A stretch of 64,000 bases of DNA from Labia minor (Eukaryota; Arthropoda; Insecta; Dermaptera; Spongiphoridae): contig OY720344.1 in assembly GCA_963082975.1 (NCBI GenBank), forward strand, positions 71,886,546-71,950,545. Direction: 5' to 3'. Position numbers and translations under genes: made by a program. The notes under the pieces were generated by a model. The model searched no databases, was not told where the DNA came from, and saw nothing but the letters and a program-made list of their open reading frames with translations. Positions 1-10,640 of the stretch are shown piece after piece. The number at the start of each line of letters is the position of its first letter. Positions within the stretch are counted from its first letter, which is position 1.

Positions 1-68
1 ATTTAAATATAATATATGTTAATTAATCCAATTCAAATTTGCGAAATAGTCGAGTGGAGACACTCCAG
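1..68 (+). repeat. Copy 1 (partial) of a 140-bp hairpin-ended repeat
   Basis: The first 68 bases match the right half of two longer copies at 39791-39930 and 58664-58803. The shared part runs through an AT-rich stretch into a short GC-richer end containing GAGTGGAGACACTC, which can fold on itself. This copy carries small differences and lacks the CTAA found at the end of the other two. The left part lies outside the window. A short hairpin followed by CTAA is reminiscent of Helitron 3' termini, but that is inference only. Confidence 0.6.
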
Positions 69-89
69 ATTTTTTTTAATTTCTAGTAA

Positions 90-1925
90 ATTTGTGTATT
101 TTTGCAAGAAAGGGCACAAAATTTTTTTTTGCCCATAACTCTAGAACCGGCCCAGCTTAAAAATAGATAATTAAACAATGCAACTGCTAAACAGGGTTTC
201 AAATTTATTTTAATAAGAATGAATTATTTACAAATATATTGAGACTTATTTCTAATGAATTATTTTAAAATAAAAAACACATAAATACCATAATTATTAA
301 TTTATTTTCTAGTTATTCTCATACGATAGTACTTATCTTTTATTTTAAAAATATTTTTTTTCCCTTCATCATACTCATATGTATAATTATTAATATTTCA
401 AAATGTATAAAAATATTTAATTTTAAATTAAAAATTGACTAAATAAAGAGAATAATTAAATATTTATCCTGTTCAAATAAATAAATGTTAACCATTTGAA
501 AGGAAAGGGTAATGTACAAGTATTAAGTTTCCAACCTTTTTAGAGGGCCACGACCTCATTTTCTAATCAGCGAATAACCAGCGACCTTTTCGCCTTTCAC
601 ACATAAATGCAAAAGAGGGGAAAGTAGAAGATATTTTTTTAACAAATATTAATTTTAATATTATGTGAAAATAAATGTAAATTCATTTTTTTTACTATTT
701 AAATAGACAAAATATAGATTTTACCTAAATAAAATATTTTTTTGTTTGAAATTTAATTAGGTATAAAATGATGACAAAAAGTACATAAATATAATATTGT
801 TTTTTTAAAGAAGATACTTTGTTTTTATTTATTTTAATAAAAAAATCTTTGACATACTAGGCAAGGACAACGCCTATCATGTCGGTTATATTAATTAGGT
901 GTCCTTTGATCAGTTGAACCAGGAACCACTAGGATGTGAGTTAACGTGGTTAACCCCCAATCTGCGTGGTGTCTTTTATATATTTTAATAGTTATTTAGT
1001 AAAAAATATATATTTAATTAAGTAACATTATTTTATTTCAATCGATAACTTTTATAAGTAATAACAGCTATGTCATTTAAAAATATTTATTATATTTATT
1101 TTTCTAAATTAATTTTATTAACTATTTTATTATTTTTTATTAAATTATTTTTAGTAGTCAGTAACCGTCGAGATTCTTTATTATCATTTAAATATTCTTC
1201 TCTTTTTATTCCCACATTTTTTTATTATTTTAAATTTCCGGATTATCTTAAATGTCTTCTTGTTTAACGATTTTGTAATTGGAAGATGATATCGGACAAA
1301 AAGGTATTACTTAAATTCAACTGCTTTTAAGACCAATCTGATTTATTATTAGAGTTTTTTTGCTTATTTTCAAAATATCGTAATAATTATTTTTGTTTTT
1401 CCTATGATTTTATTGTTCTTTTTGTTTTTATTTCCATTTAAATCGTTCATTTCATTCAATTTTTTAAAATTAAAATTTAATTAATATGTTTTGACTTTTA
1501 GTATCATGCAAAGAGCTCCTTTTTTAATTATTTTATTTTAATAATTTAGCAATGTGAGATACCGACTTCTCCAGAAATTTTGTAGTTTTTGAGTATTATA
1601 AAAATGTTTCGAGAGAATTATTGAACTATGGCACAAATTCTTAGTAGTTATTACTTTCACAATGCATTGTTGCTTCTTCTTTATACTGAAACTGTTTTGC
1701 TGATGCACCTGTTTTTTTAAGCCATATTGACTTCAATGACTACTCTCGACCCTTCCTCCGACGACCCTCTTGTGAAAATTGTCAGATATTTTGGCCGCAC
1801 CCTATATAAGGCTAAGGTTTATTAGTTCCTTAAGCTATAACCTGTTATTAATTTATTAATAATTATGAAAATACTTGTACCCAGGTGGGATGGTCCTGAA
1901 CTCGGGTTACGTGATTTCTATTATA
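90..1925. other. AT-rich intergenic DNA, no gene recognised
   Basis: Nearly all A/T with short homopolymers. Open frames here are low-complexity (Ile, Leu, Phe, Lys) and carry no motif. A slightly GC-richer stretch near 854-960 resembles one near 11640-11690 over about 24 bases, suggesting an old shared repeat. Another near 1738-1815 was not recognised. Confidence 0.6.
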
Positions 1926-2614
1926 CAGGGTTATCATAAAAGAATGGTGCGGTTTCGAACATTGTTTAAAGAAAAACAGAATTACTAACAGTTAATGTTG
2001 TTTATTAATATAATTTGTCGTCTCATACAGTTTTTTTTACATAATTAATAAATTTCAATTTGGGCGCCCTTAGTCCAAACGAGAATCAACTTCTCTCCAA
2101 ACATTCGCTAACATTTCTTCGGTTACGGTTGTCATTGCTTCATTAATCCTGTTTTTTAAGTGGTTCAGATCTCGAAGTTTTTGTGAATAAACAATGTTTT
2201 TGATGTAACCCCACAAAAAAAAAATCGCAAGGTGTCAGGTCTGGTACACTTGGTCTGCCGGTTGATTTCCGTTTCTGAACTGATCCAGTTTCTTCAAATT
2301 GTTTAAACCAGCGTGTTATGTTATTTTTGTGTGGTGGATCTCTTTCAAATTCACGTCGGAACGCACGTTGAACTAAAATTACGGATTTTAATTCTGCCAT
2401 CAATAAAACACACTTGCTTTATCTTTAACAGAGAACATAGTAACTCACTAAACCCACCACAACAACAGTACAAGAACTGATGTTGAGGTTAGAACAGCTT
2501 ATAAACAAACTTTTGGGTTGTAGGCTTTCAGATATACCAATATAACATTTAGAAATTTCCCTACAATCTTCCTACGAATTACTGAAACCGCACCATTCTT
2601 TTATGATAACCCTG
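1926..2614 (-). mobile_element. Deletion derivative of a mariner/IS630-type DNA transposon
   Basis: A 31-bp perfect terminal inverted repeat (begins CAGGGTTATCATAAAAG) lies at 1926-1956 and 2584-2614, and each end abuts TA, the usual target duplication of the Tc1/mariner superfamily. The minus-strand interior (2403 to about 2060) encodes the N-terminal helix-turn-helix part of a transposase (RAFRREFERDPPHKNNITRW ...) fused directly to the C-terminal PDLTPCDFF region. The central catalytic domain is missing. A run of ten A/T near 2215 shifts the frame, after which the remainder of the usual C-terminus can be read. It cannot make active transposase but could be mobilised by a full-length relative because both ends are intact. 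Confidence 0.85.
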
Positions 2615-2959
2615 TATATTATATTGAAATCCTGAGGTATTTTACTTATTAGATAAATAAAGAAAAGAGTTTGAACTCTGACATATATTATTTCTTCTTC
2701 ATTAATTATTGACTAATTAAATTTACTTTTTTGTGATGGAATAAGCTTTTAATTAGCATAAAGATATTAATCATCTTATTGTCTTATTTAGAATCAAAAT
2801 TAACGAATACTCTAAATTTTATAAAAGAGTCAAACAGAAAAGAGAGAATATAAATGAGAAGCTCAATGTTATTTCATTGGAATTCATTTTCATTTTAACT
2901 TTTGAAGCAAACATAATTCTATTAATTTTTACACATTCCTTTGAAGCGATCTCTTCATT

Positions 2960-3075
2960 ATGGATAATATATGGTATTTACCAAATGATAGAATCAAAAC
3001 ATTATATAAGATTCGTACATTAATGAGACATGACGCTTTTATAGTAAATCCATGGTGCTTTTCAACTAGCGAATG
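2960..3075 (+). CDS. Proposed first coding exon of a small LRR-like gene
   Basis: An ATG at 2960 opens 38 codons (begins MDNIWYLPNDRIKTLYK), then GAATG|gtagat offers a splice donor just before an in-frame TAG. The exon ends in phase 2. Joined to the exon at 7734 it makes a TGT codon and the frame stays open through that exon into the LRR-like exon at 8002. The leading LPND is reminiscent of how F-box proteins begin, but no F-box can be demonstrated. The link across a 4.7-kb intron is inferred; further exons in between, or a different first exon, are possible. Confidence 0.4.
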
Positions 3076-3077
3076 GT

Positions 3078-3974
3078 AGATTTTTTCATTCATATATATT
3101 CTAATCATTTTCTTAATACATTACAAAAACAGTTAAAAATGAATCATTGAACAACATAAAAGAAGTTTATAATAAAAATTAAATTATTTTCTCTTTGATA
3201 TTAAAAAGTATGAATTGGAATATTAAATAAAACATCAGAAATTCTTTGTGAATTATATTTTAATATTTTTTTTTAACTAAAAGTTGGTCTTTAAAAATTT
3301 GTATATTTATTATTTAAATATTTTATAATAATAGAAAAATTGTTTCATTTAAAATTATTATATTGAACTATTCTTTGAACTTTATTACATATTTTCTTAT
3401 TAATTATAGATATATAATATTTGTAAAAGGTTAGCAATATTAGTTTTATGAAAAAAGATAATTGAAAATGAAAATTAAATAAATTTGATAAAATTAAAAA
3501 AAAATATTAAAAAAAATAAAATATTTCACCTATTAAAGAAACCAGCCAAGGTCTAATGTATACAAATTAAATTGAAAAATTAATTTGATAAAAAAAAATA
3601 TTATGAATATTCATAAGTAAATTTAGACAATGAATAGAAAAAAATTAAAAATTTTTATATCCATTTTTTTTTTTACACAACATTGTTTGAAGGGAAGAAA
3701 TGCATAACCGTGAGAAATTCTGATATTTATATGGGATGGTTTCGGTTCTTTGGGAGATTCCATTATGTTAACATAAAAAGAATTTAATTATTCCAAAATT
3801 TGAGAAATCTCATGTTATATTCTACTCAAAAGTGCTTAGCTCGTAAAAACAATTTTTTTTAAATATATAAATAATTTTATAAATTAAAGTAAATGAACCC
3901 TTTTTTAAACTAGTATTATTTTATTTTATAAAATTCAATAGTTTTAATAAGCCATTTTATATTGTATATATACG

Positions 3975-4017
<43 letters not shown>

Positions 4018-4600
4018 GTAGATGACTTAGAATTGAAAAATTAAAATCAAATATGATAAATATTGATAGATTTGATTTTAATTTAATCTTCATAAAATTA
4101 TAATTTCTTTCAAAAATAAATTTTATTATAAAAAATTTAAAAACAAGTGTAATTCAATAGATATCTCTCTGGACCGTTAAAATTTGAACGAGGGATCGAA
4201 CTTAGGCAATATCAAGATTTTAAACTTATTTCAAGTTAAATATTATATCTAAAGAAAAAATATGTAGCGTAGCAAAAATAAATTTTATCTTTCATTTGAT
4301 AAAATAAAAAAGTAATTTTATTATGAATGAATAAATAAAATATAATTAATATTCTAATAATACATTTAGAATTATTGTGAATTATCTATATTTATAGATT
4401 TCGTTTATATAACACTTTTAGAATTACTTAATATTTCTTAATCTCGATTATTTAAAATGGATTTTAAATACATTTATATAAATTATATATATATTTGTAT
4501 TCATTTCATTGCAGTAAAGTAACTTTATTAGCATCCAGCCCTGTTCACTTAACTTTAGCCTGTCGTATTATCTTAAAATTAAAAATATTTATACATAATA
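3078..4600. other. Proposed intron 1, left part; AT-rich with a long (AT) run
   Basis: AT-rich with an (AT)n microsatellite at about 3975-4012. Around 4185-4205, in reverse, a stretch containing GTTCGATCCC resembles a tRNA-type B box, perhaps a worn SINE. No coding sequence recognised. Confidence 0.5.
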
Positions 4601-5167
4601 ATACGGGTGGACCAAAAGTCCGGTAACATTTCAAATGGTTATAAAAATTACAAAAAGAGATATGAGAGAAAATAGGTTTATTTATTATAAAAGTACAAAA
4701 ATCAGCATTTTATTTTTTAAAAATAACGTCGTCCAAATGTGCCCCTTGTTTAGTTTGCTGAAATTTTCCATCACCGCCCGACAAGTGTTTGGAGAAATGT
4801 TCTGAATTTCCTCGCGTATATTTTCTTTTAATTCTTCAATAGACTGAGGGTTGTTATTAAAAACTTTACTTTTGAGGTATCCCCAAAAGAAAAAGTCCAA
4901 TGGTGACAAATCCGGGCTGTGGGGTGGCCAGTTAATGTCACCTCTTTTGGATATGACTTGTTGCCCAAAAATTTCACGAACCGCTGCTATTGAGTCGTTG
5001 GAGGTGTGACATGTGGCCCCATCTTGTTGAAACATGTTCGTTGATTAAAACCATAGTAGTCCTGTAATGCTGGAGCAAAAAAGTTCTGTAGCATGGCAAT
5101 GTATCGCTGTGTATTGACGGTAACGGGACGGCTTCTCTGATACTCATAAAAATACGGACCAAAAATA
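4601..5167 (-). pseudogene. Mariner-type transposase fragment, C-terminal half
   Basis: Minus-strand frame 5035-4685 reads a Tc1/mariner DDE domain: FQQDGATCHTSND with the second catalytic Asp, then PPHSPDLSPLDFFFWGYLKS with the third acidic residue, followed by a family-typical C-terminus. A second frame (about 5165-5040) supplies the preceding part (RPVTVNTQRYIAMLQNFFAP), so a frameshift lies near 5036. The left edge has a plausible terminal repeat (CGGGTGGACCAAAAGTCC near 4602), but no partner is seen on the right: the N-terminal half and 5' end are gone. A dead remnant inside the proposed intron of the LRR-like gene. Confidence 0.8.
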
Positions 5168-5350
5168 AAAGGAAATACTGGCTAAAAAAAAATTAGAACA
5201 CATTCATCAATCAATCAAATAAATTTACCTAAAAATATTTGGATATAATAATTATATATAAAATTATTATTGAATTAGACTATAATTAATTAATACAATT
5301 CATATTATAATTTAGATTATTATTATAATATTAATTTCTGACACATGGTT

Positions 5351-5382
5351 ATGGCAATGTATCGCTGTGTGTTAACGGTAAC
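5351..5382 (-). repeat. Displaced 32-bp scrap of the adjacent transposase
   Basis: These 32 bases match 5093-5124 (inside the transposase remnant) with two mismatches, in the same orientation but about 225 bp away with unrelated sequence between. It looks like a leftover from rearrangement or gap filling. Confidence 0.6.
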
Positions 5383-5384
5383 TT

Positions 5385-5465
5385 AAATATTATATTTGAA
5401 AATTCTCGTATACATATTTTTTTAAAGTTGAACAACTTGAATCAGTTCAATTTTATTATTATAAT
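5385..5465 (+). repeat. 81-bp direct repeat, left copy
   Basis: Nearly identical to 6228-6308. The pair brackets the Helentron-like element at 5471-6096 and about 130 bp to its right. Far longer than a transposon target duplication, so a local duplication is more likely. Confidence 0.75.
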
Positions 5466-5470
5466 ATATA

Positions 5471-6096
5471 TTTTTACCGACCGACGATAGTAAGGGAGGT
5501 ATTGTTTTCACACCAAATTTCACATGTGGAGATTTTTACATATCTCCACGAATCATGCATTTTCTAAACAGAAAAAAGTATTTTTAGCATGATGTCTGTC
5601 CGTCCGTCTGTCCGTCCGTATAGATGTGTACAGCCTGAACGGCTCAACCGATTTTGATGAAATTTGGTATATTTACTTAATGCATCAGTGGGATGAATTG
5701 ATCAACTTTTGGTGCAAATCCGTGAACCGGAAGTGGTAGTATTAGCGATCCTCGATAGGAAGGGAAGGGTTATTTTCACACTAAATTTCACATGAGGAGA
5801 TTTTTTTATATATCACCACGAATCATGCACTTTGCATTGGTTTTATCCTCGGGAAAATCATATTTATTAGTTTTTTCTTGATTTAAAATTATATTACGTC
5901 ATCCAGCAATTCATGACGTCACAGCCTGGTCTTACATATATATTATAAATAAAATAAAATTAAAAATATTTATGTTATATGCCTATATGTTTTTTATTAC
6001 ATTAATAGATATATTAAAATTATTTGAAATTGTTTCTGTAGCTGGAAATTAATTTACTTCAAACCGTCGGTCGGTTCGGACCTGGCCACAGGTCAA
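5471..6096 (+). mobile_element. Helentron-like miniature element, copy 1
   Basis: Begins TTTTTACCGACCGACGAT and ends with CGTCGGTCGGT, a short gap and the palindrome GACCTGGCCACAGGTC. The 11-bp ACCGACCGACG near the left end is exactly inverted near the right end, but the right side alone carries the extra hairpin. A GTCC/GTCT microsatellite lies in the left third (about 5590-5617). Subterminal inverted repeats, a microsatellite and a 3' hairpin form the layout described for DINE-1/HINE elements, non-autonomous partners of Helentron rolling-circle transposons. No protein is encoded. Sister copies: 8869-9500, 47469-48125 and a reversed fragment at 61344-61429. Edges may be off by a few bases because the flanks are T-rich. 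Confidence 0.7.
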
Positions 6097-6227
6097 ATTA
6101 TTTAATTTATAACCTTTATATAGTTATAGATATATACTTACAGTCAAATTTATAAAAAAAATGAACTTGTAATTGTTTTCTAAAAAAAGACTTTCGTTGA
6201 TTAACGATTTAAATTTAAAAAAGGGTT

Positions 6228-6308
6228 AAATATTATATTTGAAAATTCTCGTATACATATTTTTTCAAAGTTGAACAACTTGAATCAGTTCAATTTTATT
6301 ATTATAAT
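6228..6308 (+). repeat. 81-bp direct repeat, right copy
   Basis: Partner of 5385-5465, differing by about one base. It carries no coding potential and continues into unrelated AT-rich sequence on its right. Confidence 0.75.
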
Positions 6309-6309
6309 T

Positions 6310-7733
6310 TTTTTTATTAATTGACACCTGTTGATTAATTTAATGACTTGAATAAAAACAAACAATTAAAGAATTTAATGAAGATTGGCCGAAGATGTAT
6401 AAGAGAGTATATAAGAGTAAATTAAATTATTTTATATTTTATTTAAATGTGCAATTTATATTTTTTAAAAATAAATTTTTAGTTTGACATCGTTTTAATT
6501 CATTAATTATTTATTTTGGTTTCAATCTAAATAATCGTTATATTATAGTAATTCATACAAGATTAATTAAATCCTATTTTTATTTCACTTATTGAAATAT
6601 GCCTGAAATTATAAATAATAAATTATTAATTATCAGATTTTATTTTAATAATTAAAACCTATTTATAAAATTTCTTTCTATTTATATATGAAAATAATCC
6701 ATTAAAATATTTTTTTAATTTATAACCTTTAAAATTATCAAATCAAATTGATTGGTTATTTAATTGATTTGAATAATTATTAATGTGAAATAACATTAGG
6801 GAATTTTCATTAGAGTAGGTTTGTATTCCTATATTAAATTGATAAAATAATTTTGAGATAATTCAGATATTATTATTTTGTGATCTGAATTTGTATTTGA
6901 AAGAGTGGTGACCAATTTTGAGATTGTAGAAGTTCTAAATAGTATTATTGATTTCTTCAGGTATAATTTATTTATTTTTTTTTTATTCATATTAAAATCA
7001 GATTTGTATGAGAATTTGCAAGGGATTTCTACCAAGGACCCAGTCCAAAATTGATACAAAAGGAAATTTTTTTTTTATATACCCATGTGTCATGACAAAA
7101 ACCGTATTTTTACTTTGTACCAATTTTGGACTGCACTCCAAATATTTTAAATTATATTATTTTTTTTAAAATTAGTCATGAAATGTAATTATTAGAATGA
7201 GGATTTTAATATTTTTTTCAATATACAAAAATCATATCAATATGAAAATCAGTATTTATAAATGATTTTCTATTATAATACTGAATGTATAAAAAGTTTT
7301 CTTGAAATTTTTATGTGATTAAACTATAAGTTATTATTAAAAAGAATCAGAGAATAAATTATAATAATATTTAATTTGAATTTAAAAAAATATAATTAAG
7401 ATTTCATATTTCATCAGCCTGAGCTGACCCAAAATGATAGTTCTGAATTAATTTTAATAAATATTTATCTATAGATAACTTTTATATAATCAAATTATCA
7501 TATAAAAATATAATGGCATACAAATAAATTTTAAAACATTTATCCTAAAATAAAGACAATATAAACAATATTTTATTTTTATGGAATTTTCAGATATTAA
7601 TATTTTTAGCTCTTAAGGGCTGTTTTATTTCAAGTTTGAATTTTGGTATAAAATTGAATCTTGATTATAATGTGATCTATTTTATTTACATGTTTCTATA
7701 TTACTATAATAATTAAATAATTATTTTTTTCAG
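6310..7733. other. Proposed intron 1, right part
   Basis: AT-rich DNA with no recognised coding or repeat family. A 76-codon minus-strand frame at 6829-7059 is Lys/Asn/Ile/Ser rich and has no motif. Ends in a polypyrimidine tract and CAG at 7731-7733. Confidence 0.5.
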
Positions 7734-7788
7734 TAAGGTTTATTTTCCATCAAAGAATATGTTTTATGGTGGTATACCTGTTCAATGC
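7734..7788 (+). CDS. Proposed second coding exon of the LRR-like gene
   Basis: A 55-bp stretch bounded by a good acceptor (T-run then CAG at 7731-7733) and a consensus donor (TGC|gtaagt at 7789). In the only frame that links both neighbours it is open and reads KVYFPSKNMFYGGIPVQC. Entering in phase 2 and leaving in phase 0, it joins in frame to the exon at 8002. A perfect donor in otherwise featureless DNA supports it as a real exon. Confidence 0.5.
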
Positions 7789-8001
7789 GTAAGTAAATTG
7801 TTATATATTTAACAATTAATTAATTCAATGAAATTAAATATTTTAATTAAAAATGATTCAATAAAATTAAAAAATAAATTAATTATAAACAAAGATTTAA
7901 GTTTTTTTTATAATTTCTTTTAGAAATTACTTATTTATTAATAAAAGATTAAGTAAATATTATTGTAATATATATATTATAAATTTACTTTTTTTTTGCA
8001 G

Positions 8002-8562
8002 GTGCCTAGCTTAAAAGATCTCTCAATGACAATGGTAAAAAATAACCTTTTTTTATATTTAGAATCTGATGCTCAGTTAAGCCAGAAAAAAGGAGTAATT
8101 AATAAATTAAAAAAAGTATTACCGTACAATTTGTATCAGAACCTCTTAGAAGTAATATTATTGACACCTCATCGTACCTTAAAAAAAGGCCTCCTTTATT
8201 GTATACATCCAAATTTAAAAGAATTCTATCTTCTCTATAATGTATATTTTGATAAATATTTATTTAAAGCCTTAAGAAAGTGTAAAAATTTAGAAGTACT
8301 AAATATTTCCTATATTAATAACAATCAAAATTATCTTCATCATTTTCTTATACTGTTAAAAGAATTGCCTAATTTACGCATTTTAGAATTAAGAAATGTT
8401 GTTATTACACTACGTATTTTTAAACTAATTTGTAAAATATGTACAAATCTGATAGAATTAGATATACAACATTGTACTATAAATTTATCAATTCAAGATA
8501 TGAAAAATCATGGGCATCCAAAATTATTAATCCTTCGTCATGGTTTGCCAATGTTTTTTTAA
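8002..8562 (+). CDS. Terminal coding exon of a leucine-rich-repeat-like protein
   Basis: Follows a strong acceptor (T-run, GCAG at 7998-8001) and is open for 186 codons to a TAA at 8560-8562. The frame extends only a few codons upstream and has no ATG, as expected for an internal exon start. The protein has three leucine-rich units of LxxLxL form: NLEVLNISYI, NLRILELRNVVI and NLIELDIQHCTI. Spacing is irregular, as in F-box/LRR-type proteins, where such repeats make a curved protein-binding surface. AATAAA at 8582-8587, 20 bases after the stop, is a plausible polyadenylation signal. With the two upstream exons the product would be about 243 residues. No orthologue is recognised; it could be a fast-evolving or lineage-specific gene, or a fragment of a larger one. 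The sequence is AT-rich like its surroundings, unlike the transposons. Confidence 0.6.
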   Translation: MPSLKDLSMTMVKNNLFLYLESDAQLSQKKGVINKLKKVLPYNLYQNLLEVILLTPHRTLKKGLLYCIHPNLKEFYLLYNVYFDKYLFKALRKCKNLEVLNISYINNNQNYLHHFLILLKELPNLRILELRNVVITLRIFKLICKICTNLIELDIQHCTINLSIQDMKNHGHPKLLILRHGLPMFF

Positions 8563-8581
8563 TTTAATGGTATTTATTTTC

Positions 8582-8587
8582 AATAAA
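8582..8587 (+). promoter_or_regulatory. Candidate polyadenylation signal of the LRR-like gene
   Basis: AATAAA 20 bases after the stop codon at 8562, with another AATAAA a few bases later. In such AT-rich DNA the motif is common by chance; position after the open exon is the only support. Confidence 0.35.
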
Positions 8588-8868
8588 TAATAATAAATTT
8601 AAAAAATATTAAGTTTTCGTAAAATATGTCGTCATATTTTCGTTATATATATATATATATATCCTATATATATTATTTCTTTTTAATGTATATTCGAATG
8701 TATATTTTTAAGAAATAATCATAGAAATAAAATTATAATTATTATCATTGCATAATTAAATTTATTATAAAATATTTTTGTGTGTGTATAATAAAAATCT
8801 AATTTTTACAAAAATCTATCTCTTGTAATCTTTTCTAAGTTTATTTAATAATAAATAAATACAGGTGC

Positions 8869-9500
8869 TTTTTACCGACCGACGATAATAAGGGAGGTAT
8901 TGTTTTCACACCAAATTTCACATGTGGAGATTTTTAGATATCTCCACGAATCATGCATTTTCTAAACAGAAAAAAGTATTTTTAGCATGATGTCTGTCCG
9001 TCTGTCCGTCTGTCCGTCCGTATAGATGTGTACAGCATGAACGGCTCAACCGATTTTGATGAAATTTGGTATATTTACTTAATGCATCAGTGGGATGAAT
9101 TGATCAACTTTTGGTGCAATTCCGGAAACCGGAAGTGGTAGTATTAGCGATCGACGATAGGAAGGAAAGGGTTATTTTCACACCAAAGGAGATTTTTTTA
9201 TATATCACCACGAATCATGCACTTTGTATTGGTTTTATCCTCGAGAAAAATCATATTTATTAGTTTTTTCTTGATTTAAAATTATATGACGTCATCCAGC
9301 CATTCATAACGTCACAGCCTGGTCTTGCATATATATTATAAATAAAATAAAATTAAAAATGTTTATATTTATTATTTATGTATCCATATCTGTTTTTTAT
9401 TACATTAATAGATATATTAAAAATATTTGAAATTGTTTCTGTACCTGGAAATTAATTTATTTCAAACCGTCGGTCGGTTCGGACCTGGCCACAGGTCAAC
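8869..9500 (+). mobile_element. Helentron-like miniature element, copy 2
   Basis: Full-length sister of 5471-6096, with the same ACCGACCGACG left subterminal repeat, inverted right counterpart and final GACCTGGCCACAGGTC hairpin. The microsatellite near 8995-9023 is longer than in copy 1. A short part near 9183 (the second 'caaatttcacatg' block) is deleted relative to copies 1 and 3. It lies about 300 bp after the stop of the LRR-like gene, in the same orientation as copy 1. Confidence 0.7.
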
Positions 9501-10050
9501 TTATTTATATAAATGTTATGTAGATTGATGTTTATAGGTAATTTTGTTTTAATACCATCATCAAAATTAATTTTAATATCCAATATATGTATATTTTGTC
9601 AACCATATGAGTAGCCCAGAATAAGCTCGTGTAATTAACATTTTTTTTCATAAACCTATTAAATTGGATTTAAGGATTTATATGATGGTAATTAGGGTGA
9701 TATCCAATGGTAATATGATATTTTTACTTTTATCTTTAGTGAAAATGAAATTATTGCAATTATGATAAAAAGATTTTAATAAGTATTTATTTTCGTTGTA
9801 TGGATCTAAAAATGTATTTCTTATAATTTTTAATATAATAGAAAATAATCACAAATATAATATTAAATATTTTTTTATAATTATATTTAATTATTATTAA
9901 TTATTCATTTTTATAATAATTGCTATTATTTTATAATAAATAAATTTAAAATAATCATATATTTCAATATTAAAATTAAAATTTGTATAAAAATTGTTTT
10001 CTTTAGTCTGAAGTGGGAAGGGGTTAAGTGAATTTGTTTTCCATTATATA
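9501..10050. other. AT-rich spacer
   Basis: No gene, repeat family or RNA recognised. Confidence 0.5.
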
Positions 10051-10059
10051 TTTCTACTT

Positions 10060-10640
10060 ACTTACTTACCATCTCTCGCCAACCTGACTAGCATGTTGTT
10101 GTTCATTCGGATGATATGCTCGCCTCAGCCACGTCTTCGTCGTTTAACCCCGTGGACCTCATCCTCAACTACGCCATATCTCTCAAGGCGTCGTTCCTGA
10201 CCATGTCCAGCGTGTTTTCCCAGCTTTAGTGCTTAAAATTTTCATTTATGATGCCTTAAGGCAGCGTTTTCGAACTTGGTGCTAAAAAAATAAAGGTCAG
10301 ATGATTTTGCGATGCTCTGAACCATGGCCTACCCCTGTTGTTATATTATTTCAGAAATGTGCCCGACTATTGAAAAAGGAAATTAGATTAAATCCGCGCT
10401 TTGCTCTAGATTCTAGATATTCACGTGTTTATTTTTCGATACTGTACTCCTTAAACAGCCTTTGATGTTTGTTGGAACACTTCTTCGACCAGTCGTCCAT
10501 GGCTTGACACTTCTACTCCTAGGTATTTAAGGGACATGATATTGTTGTTTATCACAATTTTGCATCTTCTTGGCTCCTTCGATATAACCATACTTCGTGG
10601 CCTCCATCCAGAATCCGTTAGCCATTTCATTCATTTCTAA
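10060..10640 (-). pseudogene. Degenerate LINE reverse-transcriptase C-terminal region
   Basis: GC-richer than its surroundings. The minus strand reads, in broken frames, NNNIMSLKYLGVEVSSHGRL and EEVFQQTSKAV, the segment after the catalytic core of RTE/jockey-like reverse transcriptases. Further on come IRMNNNMLVRLARDGK (LINE C-terminal region) and several stops. A long-dead 5'-truncated copy; no tail or target duplication could be fixed. Confidence 0.6.

Noticed and set aside
1070-1267. 65-codon open frame
   Set aside because: Pure low-complexity Ile/Leu/Phe/Tyr sequence in AT-rich DNA; no motif, no splice or transcript evidence.
6829-7059. 76-codon minus-strand frame in the proposed intron
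   Set aside because: Composition follows AT-rich DNA and no domain is visible.
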